A stretch of DNA of 64,000 nucleotides, from assembly GCA_037178625.1 (NCBI GenBank), contig CM074128.1, forward strand, positions 2,294,001 to 2,358,000, written 5' to 3'. A model generated the notes under the pieces. It had not been told where the DNA came from and did not search any database. It saw nothing but the letters and a program-made list of their open reading frames with translations. Within the stretch, counting starts at the first letter, position 1. Each line of letters starts with the position of its first letter. The position numbers were made by a program, and so were the translations under genes. This document shows, one piece after another, positions 51,001-61,411 of the stretch. This stretch comes from Skeletonema tropicum. Its lineage: Eukaryota > Bacillariophyta > Thalassiosirophyceae > Thalassiosirales > Thalassiosiraceae.

Positions 51001-51867
51001 GTGGTGACTGTTCGAAAACTTCCGTCGACTTTCCAAATATACTTGCCATCAATCAAGTCCACAGTCAAGTGCTTGCTCCAACCAGTCTTCCTGTTACTCA
51101 ACCCGTCCAACGAAGAAAGGGCATACCTCCTCCAACGGGAGTGAAGTTCGCATGGACGTGGACCTGTTGCTCCGACTTTGTATGCGAATTCAAACTTGGG
51201 GTTTGTGTGTGAACGATAGAACTCACGATGGGATCCGACAGGAAGAGCGAGCTGGTCTTCAACCCACGAAGCGAAATCGTTTGAAGAGGCTGTCATGGCA
51301 TCAATCGTTTCTCTTGTTGCGCCAAAGGTTGCCTGGACGCGCAGAGAGATACAACAAATGCAATGATAACATAGTGAGTTGAGAGTATGAAAAGATTCTT
51401 ACGTGCAGTCTCTGATCTAAGCTAAAACTCACCTGTTCCAAGAAACGAGTAGCTTCGGCTTCCTCAGAAATACCATATGTATGGCTCTCCAAAATGTACT
51501 CGAAACCTTGATCCAACGCAGGCAACGTCACATCACACTCCATTGCACTCCCTTGAGTGCAATCTACTACCACACCACTGCCAGTCTTGGCAAGTGCTCC
51601 TGCGCTACGCTCCCAGTCCCTTCCTGCGTAGGAGCGAGAGGCAGCTACACGTTCCCCTCCACTGGAAGCGTTGCGTCTTACAATGAGACAGAGGCCATTG
51701 GAGGGTGATACTCGTGGTAGACGAATGGTGGTTACTCCATCAGCGGGTGAGATGGATAGAGAAATGGACCCTGCTGATGGACATGCATAGGTCGCTTGGG
51801 CATCGACATTTGAAGTTGAAGGAAACGTCCATGCACAAATGAGAGTAGATAGTGCATAAAACTTCAT
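42041..51867 (-). CDS. Giant DUF1800-DUF1501-lectin protein, unit 3 (variant modules)
   Basis: Open through all 13 exons (unit 1 coordinates plus 38094), about 2,895 residues. Outside the lectin array only three exonic differences from units 1 and 2 were found and all are silent: near 45042 (Leu CTA/CTC), 45908 (Ala GCT/GCA) and 50677 (Val GTC/GTT). The three F5/8C modules instead carry 9-11 amino-acid replacements each, described under the array. The gene faces the truncated reverse transcriptase head-to-head across about 1.26 kb of non-coding DNA, where its promoter must lie. Confidence 0.82.
42044..43845 (-). repeat. F5/8 type C module array, unit 3 (3 variant modules)
   Basis: Modules at 43400-43845, 42722-43167 and 42044-42489. 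All are type B: VAQTCTGTTLAP, GLKGQ, DDAYGV, QHTITS, and TENGHFN (first module) or TKYGHFN (other two). Compared with type A this is 13 base changes in the first module and 15 in the others, all replacing amino acids. The linkers and the rest of each domain match units 1 and 2. Confidence 0.9.
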
Positions 51868-53129
51868 GCTATGCTAGTACTTGATCTTCTCTTGGGGAAA
51901 GTATCTGGAATCTGGAATTAATCTGTGTAAACTGAAATCTGCAAACTGAAATCAGCAGTAGACGAAGAAGGCCGACAAAGATTAGTACGAGAGAGGTAGA
52001 ATAAATTGAATGCAATCAACAGAAGATTCCATATCGCTGCTTACCAATTGTAATTTTTCGCTCTGCTTGTTATATAACAGAAATTTTAAGTACGTCAGGT
52101 GTGCCTGCAGCTGCAGTAATTATCAATTACATTATTGTACTTATCACTCTCCTCTCTCGCTCTCTCAACTTTAGAAGGAACCTTAGGGGGGATGCGTGAA
52201 TGGATCTTTTTGGATGCGTGAAACACTCCGGTTTAAGTATGTATGTGCAAAGGGTTGAACTTTATAACTCACCTGTTTACATACGTAGGAACAATACAAC
52301 CTTGTAGGCGTCGGTCATTTGAGGCCGCCGCAGAACCGAATGAGAATGATACGACTGTGTATTTTTAGCGTTTAGTACCGCCAAAGACAATCGTCTTGTC
52401 TCAGGCAGTCAAGGTCGTGAACTGACAGAAGAGTACAATACCTTCTCATTCTTAAAAAATATCTTTTTACACAGTGCGATACTTACTTTACTTAGGAACC
52501 ATACATAAGTAAGTATAGAACTTTTAGGCCTTCGGTCATTAATGACCTTATCAGTACCGTAACATGTAATTAGGCAGGATAGGAAGCAAGTTAGATTATG
52601 TATTTTAGTCATGGCTGGCCGGATGATATGGTATCATGCTTATGTATAAGTAAGTAAATACAACTTATTGTGTGTCTGTGACTGAAGTGCTATCTAACAA
52701 AAAATAAAGATACACTGTAGTGGTCTTCTACAGCAGTGCGTGGCGAAGACAGAAGATACTCAAAACAAGCGAGCTGTTGCACGAAAGATATCTGAGACCG
52801 TATTGCGAAGAATAACCCCGACGTAAGCCCACAGAGATTGCAAATTCCGAATGTAATTGGTAGATTATTAATTGATCATACTATACTTCTTGTTTACGAA
52901 GATAAGTGAGCTCATGGTCACTTCTCTTCGTCCCTCTCTCTCGCTGCTTACTTAAACTTCTGTTGCTTGTGTTTGTCCGATCTGACTATGTCAGCCCAAG
53001 TGACTGTCGCACCGCTGTCCTGAATTCTGCCTCCAACACGAGCGACCTTACTTCTCTCTGTTCAATTTATGAACCAATATCAAATATCAAATATAAGATA
53101 AAGAGTTATTACTAAATTACCGAAGCGGG
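51868..53129. other. Non-coding stretch, unit 3
   Basis: Same content as in units 1 and 2, with one substitution near 51906 and two extra A in an A-run near 52455. No gene seen. Confidence 0.5.
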
Positions 53130-54116
53130 ATGACTACGCTTTCTTATCAACTTATTCAGCGGACAGCAATAGTAATAGTGAGGAGCTTGGTGGCTTTGTC
53201 GATAGTCAGTACTTGTGGATGTGTCTCCAACGCCATTGCAAAATGGGTCGATGTAATGCTCCAACCAATTGCGCAAGCCCAACAAAGCTACTTCAGAGAC
53301 TCACAAGCGCTGAAAAAGCTATTGGATAATCTCCATATCCCCTCCAATGTCTCAGTCTTTTCCTTCGATGCAGTTGCCATGTATTCCAACATCAACAGCG
53401 AAGCCTGCCTCGAAGTTCTGACGGAGTATCTTAGAAGAGAGGATACAAGACAACAATTTCCTCACTACAATCCAGAAGCCCTCATTGAAGCAATTGCAAT
53501 TGTCTTGAGAAGTAATGTGATGAAATTTGGAGATATCTTTGTTCGGCAAATAACGGGTGTAGCAATGGGAATCAATCCAGCTCCTCCAATCGCAACTATA
53601 TTCTACGCTCTTCGAGAGAAATATGTTTTCAATAAATGGGCACACTGCATCCTTTTCAACCGCCGTTTTATCGACGATGGAATTGCATTCTGGATCCACC
53701 AACTACCTTTCGAGCGCGATGAACAATGTTGGAGTCAATTTAAAGCGGATATCAACAACTACTACGGCCTGGAATGGACTTTCACTCCGAGAGCAAAATC
53801 TGTCGACTTCATGGATATGAAAATATACATAGAAAACAATGGAATCGTCACAGATCTCTTTGAGAAGGAACTTGCCCTCTACCTCTACATCCCACCACAC
53901 TCGGCTCATCCTCCGAGTGGATTGAAAGGATTAGTAATCGGACAAGTCATCCGCATCTTTAGTCTCTGCTCAAGAATCGAAGATATACAGAGACACATCA
54001 AGAATCTCCATGACCGCCTAGTTAGACGAGGATATTCACACCTGGACCTTCTGCCACTCTTTGAAGCGGCAGCCAAACATGCCGAAGCGGTCGTGTGGCA
54101 TGTAGGGCAAAGCTAG
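53130..54116 (+). mobile_element. Truncated Penelope-like reverse transcriptase, unit 3
   Basis: Same 328-residue frame (offset 38096 from unit 1). The identical truncation in all three units shows that it came before the triplication. Confidence 0.72.
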
Positions 54117-55248
54117 AGGTTTCATCAAATTTACGTGTCCATTTATTCACACTGATTTTCATTTCGGCATTTGGATTAGGATTGTGATTTGCCATGTCGA
54201 TTAAAGGGACCAGGAAGCCTTGTATTTGTTCAATTTTCTTTTGGTTGAAAATTGATGCTGTTGGGAATGTACCAAATGGTCCTGAACCATACTGTTGTTC
54301 CTCCTCATACATTGGATCAGGCACCATATTCCACGTTGTGAACCGTCTCGAACGTATCATAAAAGTAGCCCACTGCAACTCACTCTCATCAACATTGTTG
54401 TTCTGTGCAATGGTTTGTATCATGCGTTTCCTGTCGAGTATCCGCTGAGTGTAGGTTGGGATACCAACTTCGTCAATAATCGAGTCGGACCAAAAGTCGG
54501 GCGTGAGTCCTTCTTCCTTGTCGTAGCTGTGATTGTCGATTGGTTTGGGTGGTAGAGAGGTCACGTAGGGAGCATAACAGTCACAATCCAATTCATAATC
54601 ATATTCTGAATGAGACTCCGAAGAAGAATCATCCTCACTCCGACCCTTGACGAAATTCTCCAAAAAGTACAATCCCTGCAACACATCCTCCACATCACCC
54701 TCATCCCACGACTCATGATCATCCACACGATGATCAAAACCAGTCGGATAATCCTGTCTCAGCGTGTCCCCCACCAACAGCGCCACATGATACGGCACCT
54801 CGACAATCAATTCATTCGATCGAATGTCCCTCTGAGCAAAGAGGCCTCTTAGTTGAGTTTTGGGGTGGTTGTCGATACGAATGTTCGATGTTGATGCGCT
54901 GCTGTCGGAGGATGATTCTTGTGTGATCCAGCTAAGTAGCTGTTTCTCACGTTGTTTCGTTTTGGAATCTGGTGAGAGGGAGGCTGTTTTGGTGGCTAGT
55001 GCTGAGAGGATTGGTGTGACTGAAATTGAGGGTAATTGTTGTCGTCGTCGTCGTCGATTACGAGCAGCACGGTGCGAAGGCGGAAGCAGAGCTACTGGAT
55101 CGATATTGTTATTTTGATGAGTGAGCTGTTTTGATAGCCAGAGAAGCGGGAATATTATTGGCGTCTGAAAGGATTCCGTTGGTGGAATAGTTAGTAGTAG
55201 CAGGCTGGTTAGCAGCAGCGTTGTCGGTAGTAGAGGGGCCTTCATCAT
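54022..55248 (-). pseudogene. SET-domain methyltransferase, 3'-truncated, unit 3
   Basis: Same truncated frame (offset 38096 from unit 1); ATG at 55248, SET homology to about 54085. No copy in the window has the missing C-terminal half. Confidence 0.7.
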
Positions 55249-55876
55249 GGTGGTGTAGTTGTGGCATCGACAGAATTTTGCAATGAATCGAATGAGAGCC
55301 AGGTTCAATCCGGCACTGATGTCGCTGTCGCATCAAAAATCCACCAAGCACAGATCAACTCAAGCAGCTCAACAATGATATCTTTCCTTCTAGTAGTCCA
55401 ATCAAGGCGATAGGTGGCGTTTTGGAAAGCTCTCGAGCAGATCTATCGATTAGGCATGTAATCGACGTCATTGGACGAATTTGGTTGAATCGATCAGGCT
55501 AGAAACGGGGTTACTTTCTGCCCAGCTCGTCCAGATCTGGCTTCAGAGCCAGATTTTCAAAATAGAGGTCCAAATTATCAAAATTGACAATATGACCACC
55601 ATTGGAATCGTCTCTTCAAGCGGAATCGATTATTATCATTCTTAGAATCAAAATGTATCCACACTGCTTGGCCAAGGCCTTGCTCAGGCTCAGACACTTG
55701 CAGACGCTGGTAAGAAAATGACAGATGGTACATGTGAAATACAAAAAAGCGACCACCTTCATCGACAAGATCCACAATAAACACAGCTCGCCTGGGAGGC
55801 TCGCCTAAGAACGCTTCGCTGAAGATACACAACATAGATCAGTGCCGTCAATGAACTTAGTTCCGGGTGGGCTCTA

Positions 55877-56225
55877 AACGCTGCGCTGAAGACACTACTA
55901 CTAAGTCAGCCCCGTCAATGATAGTTGGCACCTGTATCGTCCAATACCTCCAACAGCATCACCCCCAACAGCAGCAGCACCCTAATCTCAACTCCGACCA
56001 ATCCTCAACAACAACAATGACTACTACTCCAAGTACTGCTGCTGTTGGAGATGGAGGATGCTGCTGTTGTTGTTGGGGATTGGTCGGAGAAGGAGGAGAG
56101 GATGGTGTTGCTGCTGGTACTACTAACAACAACAGCAGCAGCAGTACCATCGACAATGATGTTGGCTACTACTGCTGCTGCTGCTGTTGGACGATACACA
56201 CGTTAAGTGTCTTCAGCGCAGCGTT
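55877..56225. mobile_element. Palindromic TIR element, unit 3
   Basis: Same element, with TIRs at 55877-55896 and 56206-56225. Trinucleotide-run lengths look the same in all three units, so the runs have not changed since duplication. Confidence 0.58.
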
Positions 56226-56698
56226 GAATGTACATCGTATACCAGTAATCTCAGAAAGAAGGCACTTACATTACTACTAATAGTACTCTAGAAATATTTG
56301 ATAAACGAGCTGCGGTACGCCACAAGGCAGAATGCAGAATGCAACTTAATGAAAGTAGCATCACGCAAGAGGTGATTGATCCTCATCCCGGCCTTGGCTC
56401 CCTTGATATCCATCGGCGAGGTACAAGACGGTACCGTTTCGTGTAGCACGGAACGTCTCATTCCCTTAGACGATCACTCACTTCTCACCATCTTTATCCT
56501 TGTTATGTATCCTTACCATGTAATTATATTATTAGTTGATGTTATCGCAGTAGTACTGATTAGTCTGTATATTACGTAATCATTAACGTAGAGTGAGAAA
56601 CGAATCGGTTTATCAGACAGCCATTCTCACGGCTGTATCTACGATGGCAGCGTTCGAAAAGAATAGAATACGGGGAGAAAATGATGACAATATTTATT

Positions 56699-56995
56699 CT
56701 ATTCTCCGACGGGGAGGAACGCGGACATAATAAGTATGAGGAAATGGAACCAGTTCACTGAGGTTATATTTGACTGGGAGGAGCGATAAGAATTTGCCGA
56801 GGAATGCGGGAGGAAAGGAGGAAAGAGATTCGATATCGATATAATGAATTGCCGAGGACGCCGGCATAATAATTGGCCCTCCAGTAAGGACACCTGGGAT
56901 ATCAACAACCATCGCCGAGGAATGCTGGCGATAAATAAATCGGCCCTGCTGGGGAGGAATGCCCCCGTCTGCATAAAAGGAATTGGCCCAAACTA
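56699..56995 (+). repeat. Degenerate GAGGAATGC hairpin repeats
   Basis: Five or six spaced copies of a GAGGAAtGC core (near 56713, 56799, 56852, 56925, 56956), several followed by ATAATAA/ATAAAT and TGGCCC. Three can form a short stem around the same loop: GCCG-aggacgc-CGGC, GCCG-aggaatg-C(t)GGC and GGGG-aggaatg-CCCC. Confidence 0.45.
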
Positions 56996-57038
56996 ACTAT
57001 TGACGGATAGGCACCACTAGACGTGGAGCTGGAAACAG

Positions 57039-57188
57039 ATATCACCCAGGAGCGGATCCTGCGGTGCGGCAAAATATCACCCAGGAGCGGATCCTGCGGT
57101 GCGGCAAAATATCACCCAGGAGCTGATCCTGCGGTGCGGCAAAATATCACCCAGGAGCTGATCCTGCGGTGCGGCAAAATATCACCCA
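57039..57188 (+). repeat. 35-bp minisatellite, four copies
   Basis: Copies start at 57039, 57074, 57109 and 57144, with a 10-bp partial fifth at 57179. The unit begins ATATCACCCAGGAGC and ends GCGGTGCGGCAAA. Copies 1-2 have GGAGCGG and copies 3-4 GGAGCTG, otherwise identical. There are no spacers. Confidence 0.9.
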
Positions 57189-57507
57189 GTACTCGATCCG
57201 GGTCTCACAAAGATACAATTCATTTTTCCAATGCTGCGCTAGCATTAGATCATATGTACTGCAATGGCATACTTGCTTAGCAATCGACCTTCAACATCAA
57301 AGTTGTGAAGATTACATCTCCCACTATTCGAAAAATTTCTCCATCTCTACAGTCTGCTATTGAGTCAAGGCTTGCGGCAAAGGAAGACATGACATCTACT
57401 ACGCATTCAGCAGTTAAACTCCTCACAAACATGAATACTCGCTCGGAAACAAAGCTTCTATCGTTGAAGCAGCGGCCAAGTGCAGCGATCCACTAAAACG
57501 TCGTGCT

Positions 57508-57984
57508 ATGACGGTAATTCCGACCAAAAGATACGCACAGAAGACAAAAAAGTCGGTGATTGCAGCGGCCATGGCAAAGGCCTGGGTATTGATGAACGAG
57601 TTGCTTCAACATGATAATTTCTTGACGAGGGCATTGGAGAGAGAGTTGGCAGTATTCACCACAATTCTAGAGAACGTTCAACTGTATTGTTTGGCAAAGT
57701 TGGACAAGGAGAAATATATCAACAAAAAAGGTTGCAAGGCAGTGAAGCTATCATCGGATAAGTTGGATCGGGAGTACAACAAGTTTGGAGGGAAAGCGAT
57801 TTCTTTGCCATGTCCGAAGTGCAGCCATTCACTCTGCGATAATGAACCTGATTTCGACGATAATGCGAAGGTGAATAAATCAATCACCAAAGCTTGGAAG
57901 GCAAAGAAGAAGCACTTGGAAGAGTTCAATTGTGCAGTACTCCGGAGGCAGCAGATTTGCTCACAGATTCTATCAAGCACTTGA
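57508..57984 (+). CDS. Unrecognised protein with a CPKCSHSLC motif, probably a mobile-element fragment
   Basis: 158 residues from the ATG at 57508; the frame stays open upstream to about 57420 without another ATG (YSLGNKASIVEAAAKC...), so the true 5' end may be lost or spliced. Lys-rich, mostly helical-looking N-terminal two thirds, then PCPKCSHSLCDNEPD, a single zinc-knuckle-like pair of CxxC/CxxxxC cysteines, and a basic C-terminus (KAWKAKKKHLEEF). It starts 210 bp right of the tandem array and lies next to a transposase relic. I do not recognise the family; a fragment of a repeated mobile-element ORF is the best guess. Confidence 0.4.
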   Translation: MTVIPTKRYAQKTKKSVIAAAMAKAWVLMNELLQHDNFLTRALERELAVFTTILENVQLYCLAKLDKEKYINKKGCKAVKLSSDKLDREYNKFGGKAISLPCPKCSHSLCDNEPDFDDNAKVNKSITKAWKAKKKHLEEFNCAVLRRQQICSQILSST

Positions 57985-58073
57985 AGCGCTTGAATTAGGC
58001 TATGCATAGTTTCTTTTGAACTAAATTCATATGATTATACATCATTATTTGTATTATTCTACTTCATGAATAA

Positions 58074-59187
58074 CTAGTTGTCAGGAAATCCTACGTGTAG
58101 AAAGTATCTACGGAAAGATCCCATACTTCCGATGATAAGATTAATCCGATTCACCAAAGCATTCACATCTTCCATTTTGTCGCCACCCATCTCAAGGATG
58201 GTGTGTATGGTATTGAAGACATACTCAATAGATCCGTCACACGACCAATAAGGTGCTCGAAACACGACTCGATGTCCAGCATCTTCAATCAAGTTCAGGA
58301 TGATGGGGTGTTTGTGGATATTGAGATTGTCTTATGTGAAAAGGAAGCTCCGGTTTGGGTAGTTGTTGCCAAGGAAGTCGATCAAATCCTCCATGAAGCA
58401 ATAGAGCCTATGAAGATCTGTCCCTCCTTCTGTGAATGTTTATGGAAAGAGATTGGATTTTGATTATCTCCAGATACGGCCATAATCAAATTGGTTCCGG
58501 GTCTCCCTTTTTGTAGCTTCCTCTTAAATTGCATCGGAACTCTCAGGTCACCTTCCCGTAAGAGCGGTCCGTCGACTCGAGTTTGAATTTTGCTTCGTCA
58601 ATTCAATAATGGATGCCGTACTCTCGCCTGCGACACCAAGGGGGTACGGTTCTTCCCAATACATTTTGCGTTTGAGTAGATTCTTTCGTGAGTATGCCTC
58701 TTGTGATGTCGACGACGCAGCTTTTCGGGAGAGACCTAGCCGCTGCTCTCCTCGATATATTTGTGAGTCCGAGTAGGGCTCAACAGTCGGGAATCTATTG
58801 GAGAGATAAGCTCTAACCTCGTACAGCCTTGCATGAGGCCTTACCATCCGATACAGGGCAAGCTGAAAAAGAGCCTCCCCATCAATCTCCCGTGTCGCGG
58901 CCTTGTTGCCGGTTTTGCGCTTTGGTAAGATGTTCCCCAACGTAACATACTGTCTTATTATTGTCTCGGCCACCTTCTGCAAGTCTGCAGTGAAGGGAAC
59001 TTCTTTTGTTCCTGTAGGCGCCTCACAACTGGTGTCTTGACGGATGCAATTCCGTCCCCCCCATGATCTGCTCACGCACTTCTTTTGGGTAGGCTCTTCC
59101 GCCACGGCTAGCATGTTTATGATCATCTACTCTAGAACCCCTCATCCCTTTCAGGACGGTCGCGATCCTATCGCTGTCACTGGCCAT
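58074..59187 (-). pseudogene. Broken Tc1/mariner-like transposase
   Basis: Minus-strand pieces in three frames, from MASDSDRIATVLKGMRG (ATG at 59187), through an N-terminal helix-turn-helix region (EALFQLALYRMVRPHARLYE, PTVEPYSDSQIYRGEQRLGL, RKMYWEEPYPLGVAG), to catalytic-domain pieces: IDEAKFKLES (first catalytic Asp, about 58590), LIMAVSGDNQNP, DNLNIHKHPIILNLIEDAGH (second Asp, about 58330) and APYWSCDGSIEYVFN (Glu, about 58225). At least two frameshifts, one near 59040 and one near 58600, and several stops separate them. The motif order is that of DDE transposases of the IS630-Tc1 type. No terminal inverted repeats could be found by eye. Confidence 0.72.
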
Positions 59188-59953
59188 GATGATGAGACAT
59201 AAACTCGGCGATGTGCAGATTTGATGAGATGTGTAGCGAAAAATTTGCAAAGTAGCCGACGAGACTTCATCAATGACAGCGGCCGCCTATGACTACTACG
59301 ACCGATCAACAACACAATGAGAGGAGTCTCCTGTCAATACTTAGGATCTCTCGGCGAATGGATGAGCGAAAATAGGGATAGCAGCGGCTCTACAGGGTCG
59401 ACATCAGGGCCGACATGGTTCATGTCATGTAGTGCTTGTGAAATTGCCGTTGAGCTTCTACGGGCTTGTACTATTCCTACGTAGAAATGACTATTAGATC
59501 TAAAAGGGGTCGTAAATGACGGGTAGTGTGACGAAAACGCCACACGCGCGGGCAAAAACATTTGTTCTGGAAAATGTAGTAAGCAAAGAACTGAATGGAA
59601 GTCACGAATTAAAAAGATTTATATCTCATTTTGAGATTTTTCATTTGTACTCTCTAGAAACACCAGACGATGATCGACGATTTTATCGCATGAACATGAA
59701 ACGATAGTACCTCTACTTAGGCGACCGTAGACATTATCTCAGAGAGGCGTCAAACAGCGCAAAGATATATAGTGCACAAGCAAAGACGAAGAAGAGATAT
59801 TGCAATACATGGTCAACACAACTAATCTACTGTGTAGGCGTTTTTGAATAAAATACCGAAGACCATCACATCATCTTGAATCTTCATCTTGAATCTTGAT
59901 ATTCGATATAAACAACATCAATTTTTTTTTGACACAACAACAACGACACAATA
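59188..59953. other. Intergenic region
   Basis: No supportable gene. The left part may be transposon 5' sequence. The stretch just before 59954 (A/T-rich, T-run at about 59922-59930, then CAACAACAACGACACAATA) is the probable 5' leader and promoter side of the LAMTOR4-like gene. Confidence 0.4.
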
Positions 59954-60364
59954 ATGGCATCACCAATACCACAAACTCCATCAGTATCAGTATCGGTATC
60001 ACCAGCAGTCGCTGGCAGTGCCGCACCATCAGCAGCAGCTACCTCTGCAATAATCGATCTAGATTCAATCCCCGGACAAATCGGCCATGCCATCCTCCGC
60101 GCTTCCGACGGCACCATTCTCCGCCCACCGACCGGAAGTTTAACCGAGCAGGACATAATGATAGTGTATCGAATGATGTTGGAAATTGGTACTGTGTTGG
60201 AGGGTGGGACTGGTGGAAATGATAATGGTGATAATAACAATACTAGTAATGAGGCTGAGGGGTTACAGCGTGTTACGGTGGGGTTTAAAGATGTTTCGTA
60301 TGCGGTGACTTTGGGTGGGAGTGATGGATGTTTGTATATTGTCAAGAAGAAGTCTTCGTTATAG
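59954..60364 (+). CDS. LAMTOR4/Ragulator-like roadblock-fold protein
   Basis: Single exon, 136 residues. After a low-complexity Ser/Val/Ala N-terminus (about 1-33) comes IPGQIGHAILRASDGTILRP, then a helix (LTEQDIMIVYRMMLEIGTVL), an Asn/Gly-rich loop, and LQRVTVGFKDVSYAVTLG...CLYIVKKKS. The order of strand, helix and two closing strands, with a final (V/I)VK, matches LAMTOR4 (p10), a small roadblock-like subunit of Ragulator, which anchors Rag GTPases and mTORC1 at lysosomal or vacuolar membranes. Length is a little above that of animal LAMTOR4 (about 99 residues) because of the N-terminus and loop. The ATG at 59954 follows a clean untranslated-looking leader. Identity is inferred from pattern only; another roadblock/LC7 protein is possible. 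Confidence 0.55.
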   Translation: MASPIPQTPSVSVSVSPAVAGSAAPSAAATSAIIDLDSIPGQIGHAILRASDGTILRPPTGSLTEQDIMIVYRMMLEIGTVLEGGTGGNDNGDNNNTSNEAEGLQRVTVGFKDVSYAVTLGGSDGCLYIVKKKSSL

Positions 60365-61411
60365 AAAACAGGAGGAGGGGTGATCCATTGCCAATCAGTT
60401 GGGATGGATCGTTGTTGGTTAAATGTTTAGGGGAAACTATTCTCAGAGACAGCGACACGCTGTGATGTTATAGATGTTATGAAATACTTTAGGGTTGTAT
60501 CCAACTCAGATTCTTTCTGATCAAATTTCAAATCAAATTTGCCAGTGATGAATGAAATGGAAATGCCTCTTTGAAAACAGCCTTGTAAAAACAGAAAACA
60601 GATAAACACAAACTTCATCAGTGTAAAGCGACTGTCTGGAAGGCCATGTGAATGGATTATATTGTAATAGCGTCGTGTCAGCGTCATGAAGTTTCTCATT
60701 TTTGTGTATAGTCGCTTTCGTAGTCGCTACGTTTCCTGCCTTGCCTGAGACAAGCCAAAAACTTCAATGATCATATATTTGCAACTTGCAACAACTTAAC
60801 TTCTTCTTTCCATCTCCAGCAACAGCTTCTTCCTGCCACCCACTTCATCTTATGCTTAAAGAGTGCATAATGGCATGATATCACAAGAGTGCAAGGCCAA
60901 CATTGCAGTGGTTCTGTCAGACAAGGCGGGTTCCTTGCTATTGTGTTTGATGAAAAGAAAAAGAGATACCCATCCGGAAGAAGTGGTGAGAAAAGAGATA
61001 CCCATTCGGGAGAGAAGAGAGCATTTCGCGGGAACGGGCATGTTGAAGGCAATCCTGCCAAAAACCAGCATTGCCAATTTTTAGACAGATGGCATGCAGG
61101 ATGCAGCATCACAACGGTTCACATCTCGGTGACTTGAGAGTTTACGTCTCTCTTCATTTTTCTTCTATTCTGTCACATCATTATAGTATCACAACATATA
61201 AAGACAAGAAATCAGCAAGTTGGTCACAGTTCACGTGACACATTTTGTGGAAAATGGGAATTTTTGAAAAGACGCTAACGGTCGCCGTGAACCGTCGTGG
61301 CATGCTGGTGGTTGTTCTCATGCATGCTCAATGCTCTAGCAGATAAGGCTGATAAAATGATGTGTGTTGACACCCATCAGATCAATCTATTACAGGAGGA
61401 CAGCAATCACC
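60365..61411. other. Intergenic region
   Basis: No supportable gene. Overlapping open stretches on both strands at 60771-61137 show no recognised domain. Two near-identical GAGATACCCAT(C/T)CGG blocks lie about 35 bp apart near 60963 and 60998. The right part is the presumed promoter and leader of the OB-fold gene. Confidence 0.4.

Larger units (their letters stand above)
56435..57188. mobile_element. 754-bp insertion found only in unit 3
   Basis: Units 1 and 2 read gacGTAC-like gacggtac, one g, then gtactcg; unit 3 has 754 bp in place of that single g, so the extra DNA is flanked by GTAC on both sides (56431-56434 and 57189-57192). It has no gene. Contents: an A/T-rich left part, a family of short hairpin-forming repeats (about 56699-56995) and a minisatellite at the right end. 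No terminal inverted repeats were found. Either it inserted in unit 3 or it was lost from the other units. Confidence 0.65.
37833..57298. repeat. Tandem unit 3 (last copy)
   Basis: Third copy. It has three lectin modules of a different sequence type, an extra G that restores the channel reading frame (near 39476), a one-base loss near 41436, a two-base gain near 52455, a 754-bp insertion at 56435-57188 and a 4-base gain near 57253. Homology to the other units ends at 57298, where unique DNA begins. The remaining differences seen by eye are scattered single substitutions. Confidence 0.92.

Noticed and set aside
57039..57188. CRISPR-like array
   Set aside because: The 35-bp copies abut with no spacers and the sequence is eukaryotic; it is a minisatellite.
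1..57298. Bacterial origin of the DUF1800/DUF1501 region as a contaminant
   Set aside because: Twelve spliceosomal introns, a eukaryote-style linker and lectin modules in the same reading frame show a resident nuclear gene; ancient transfer of the domains remains possible.
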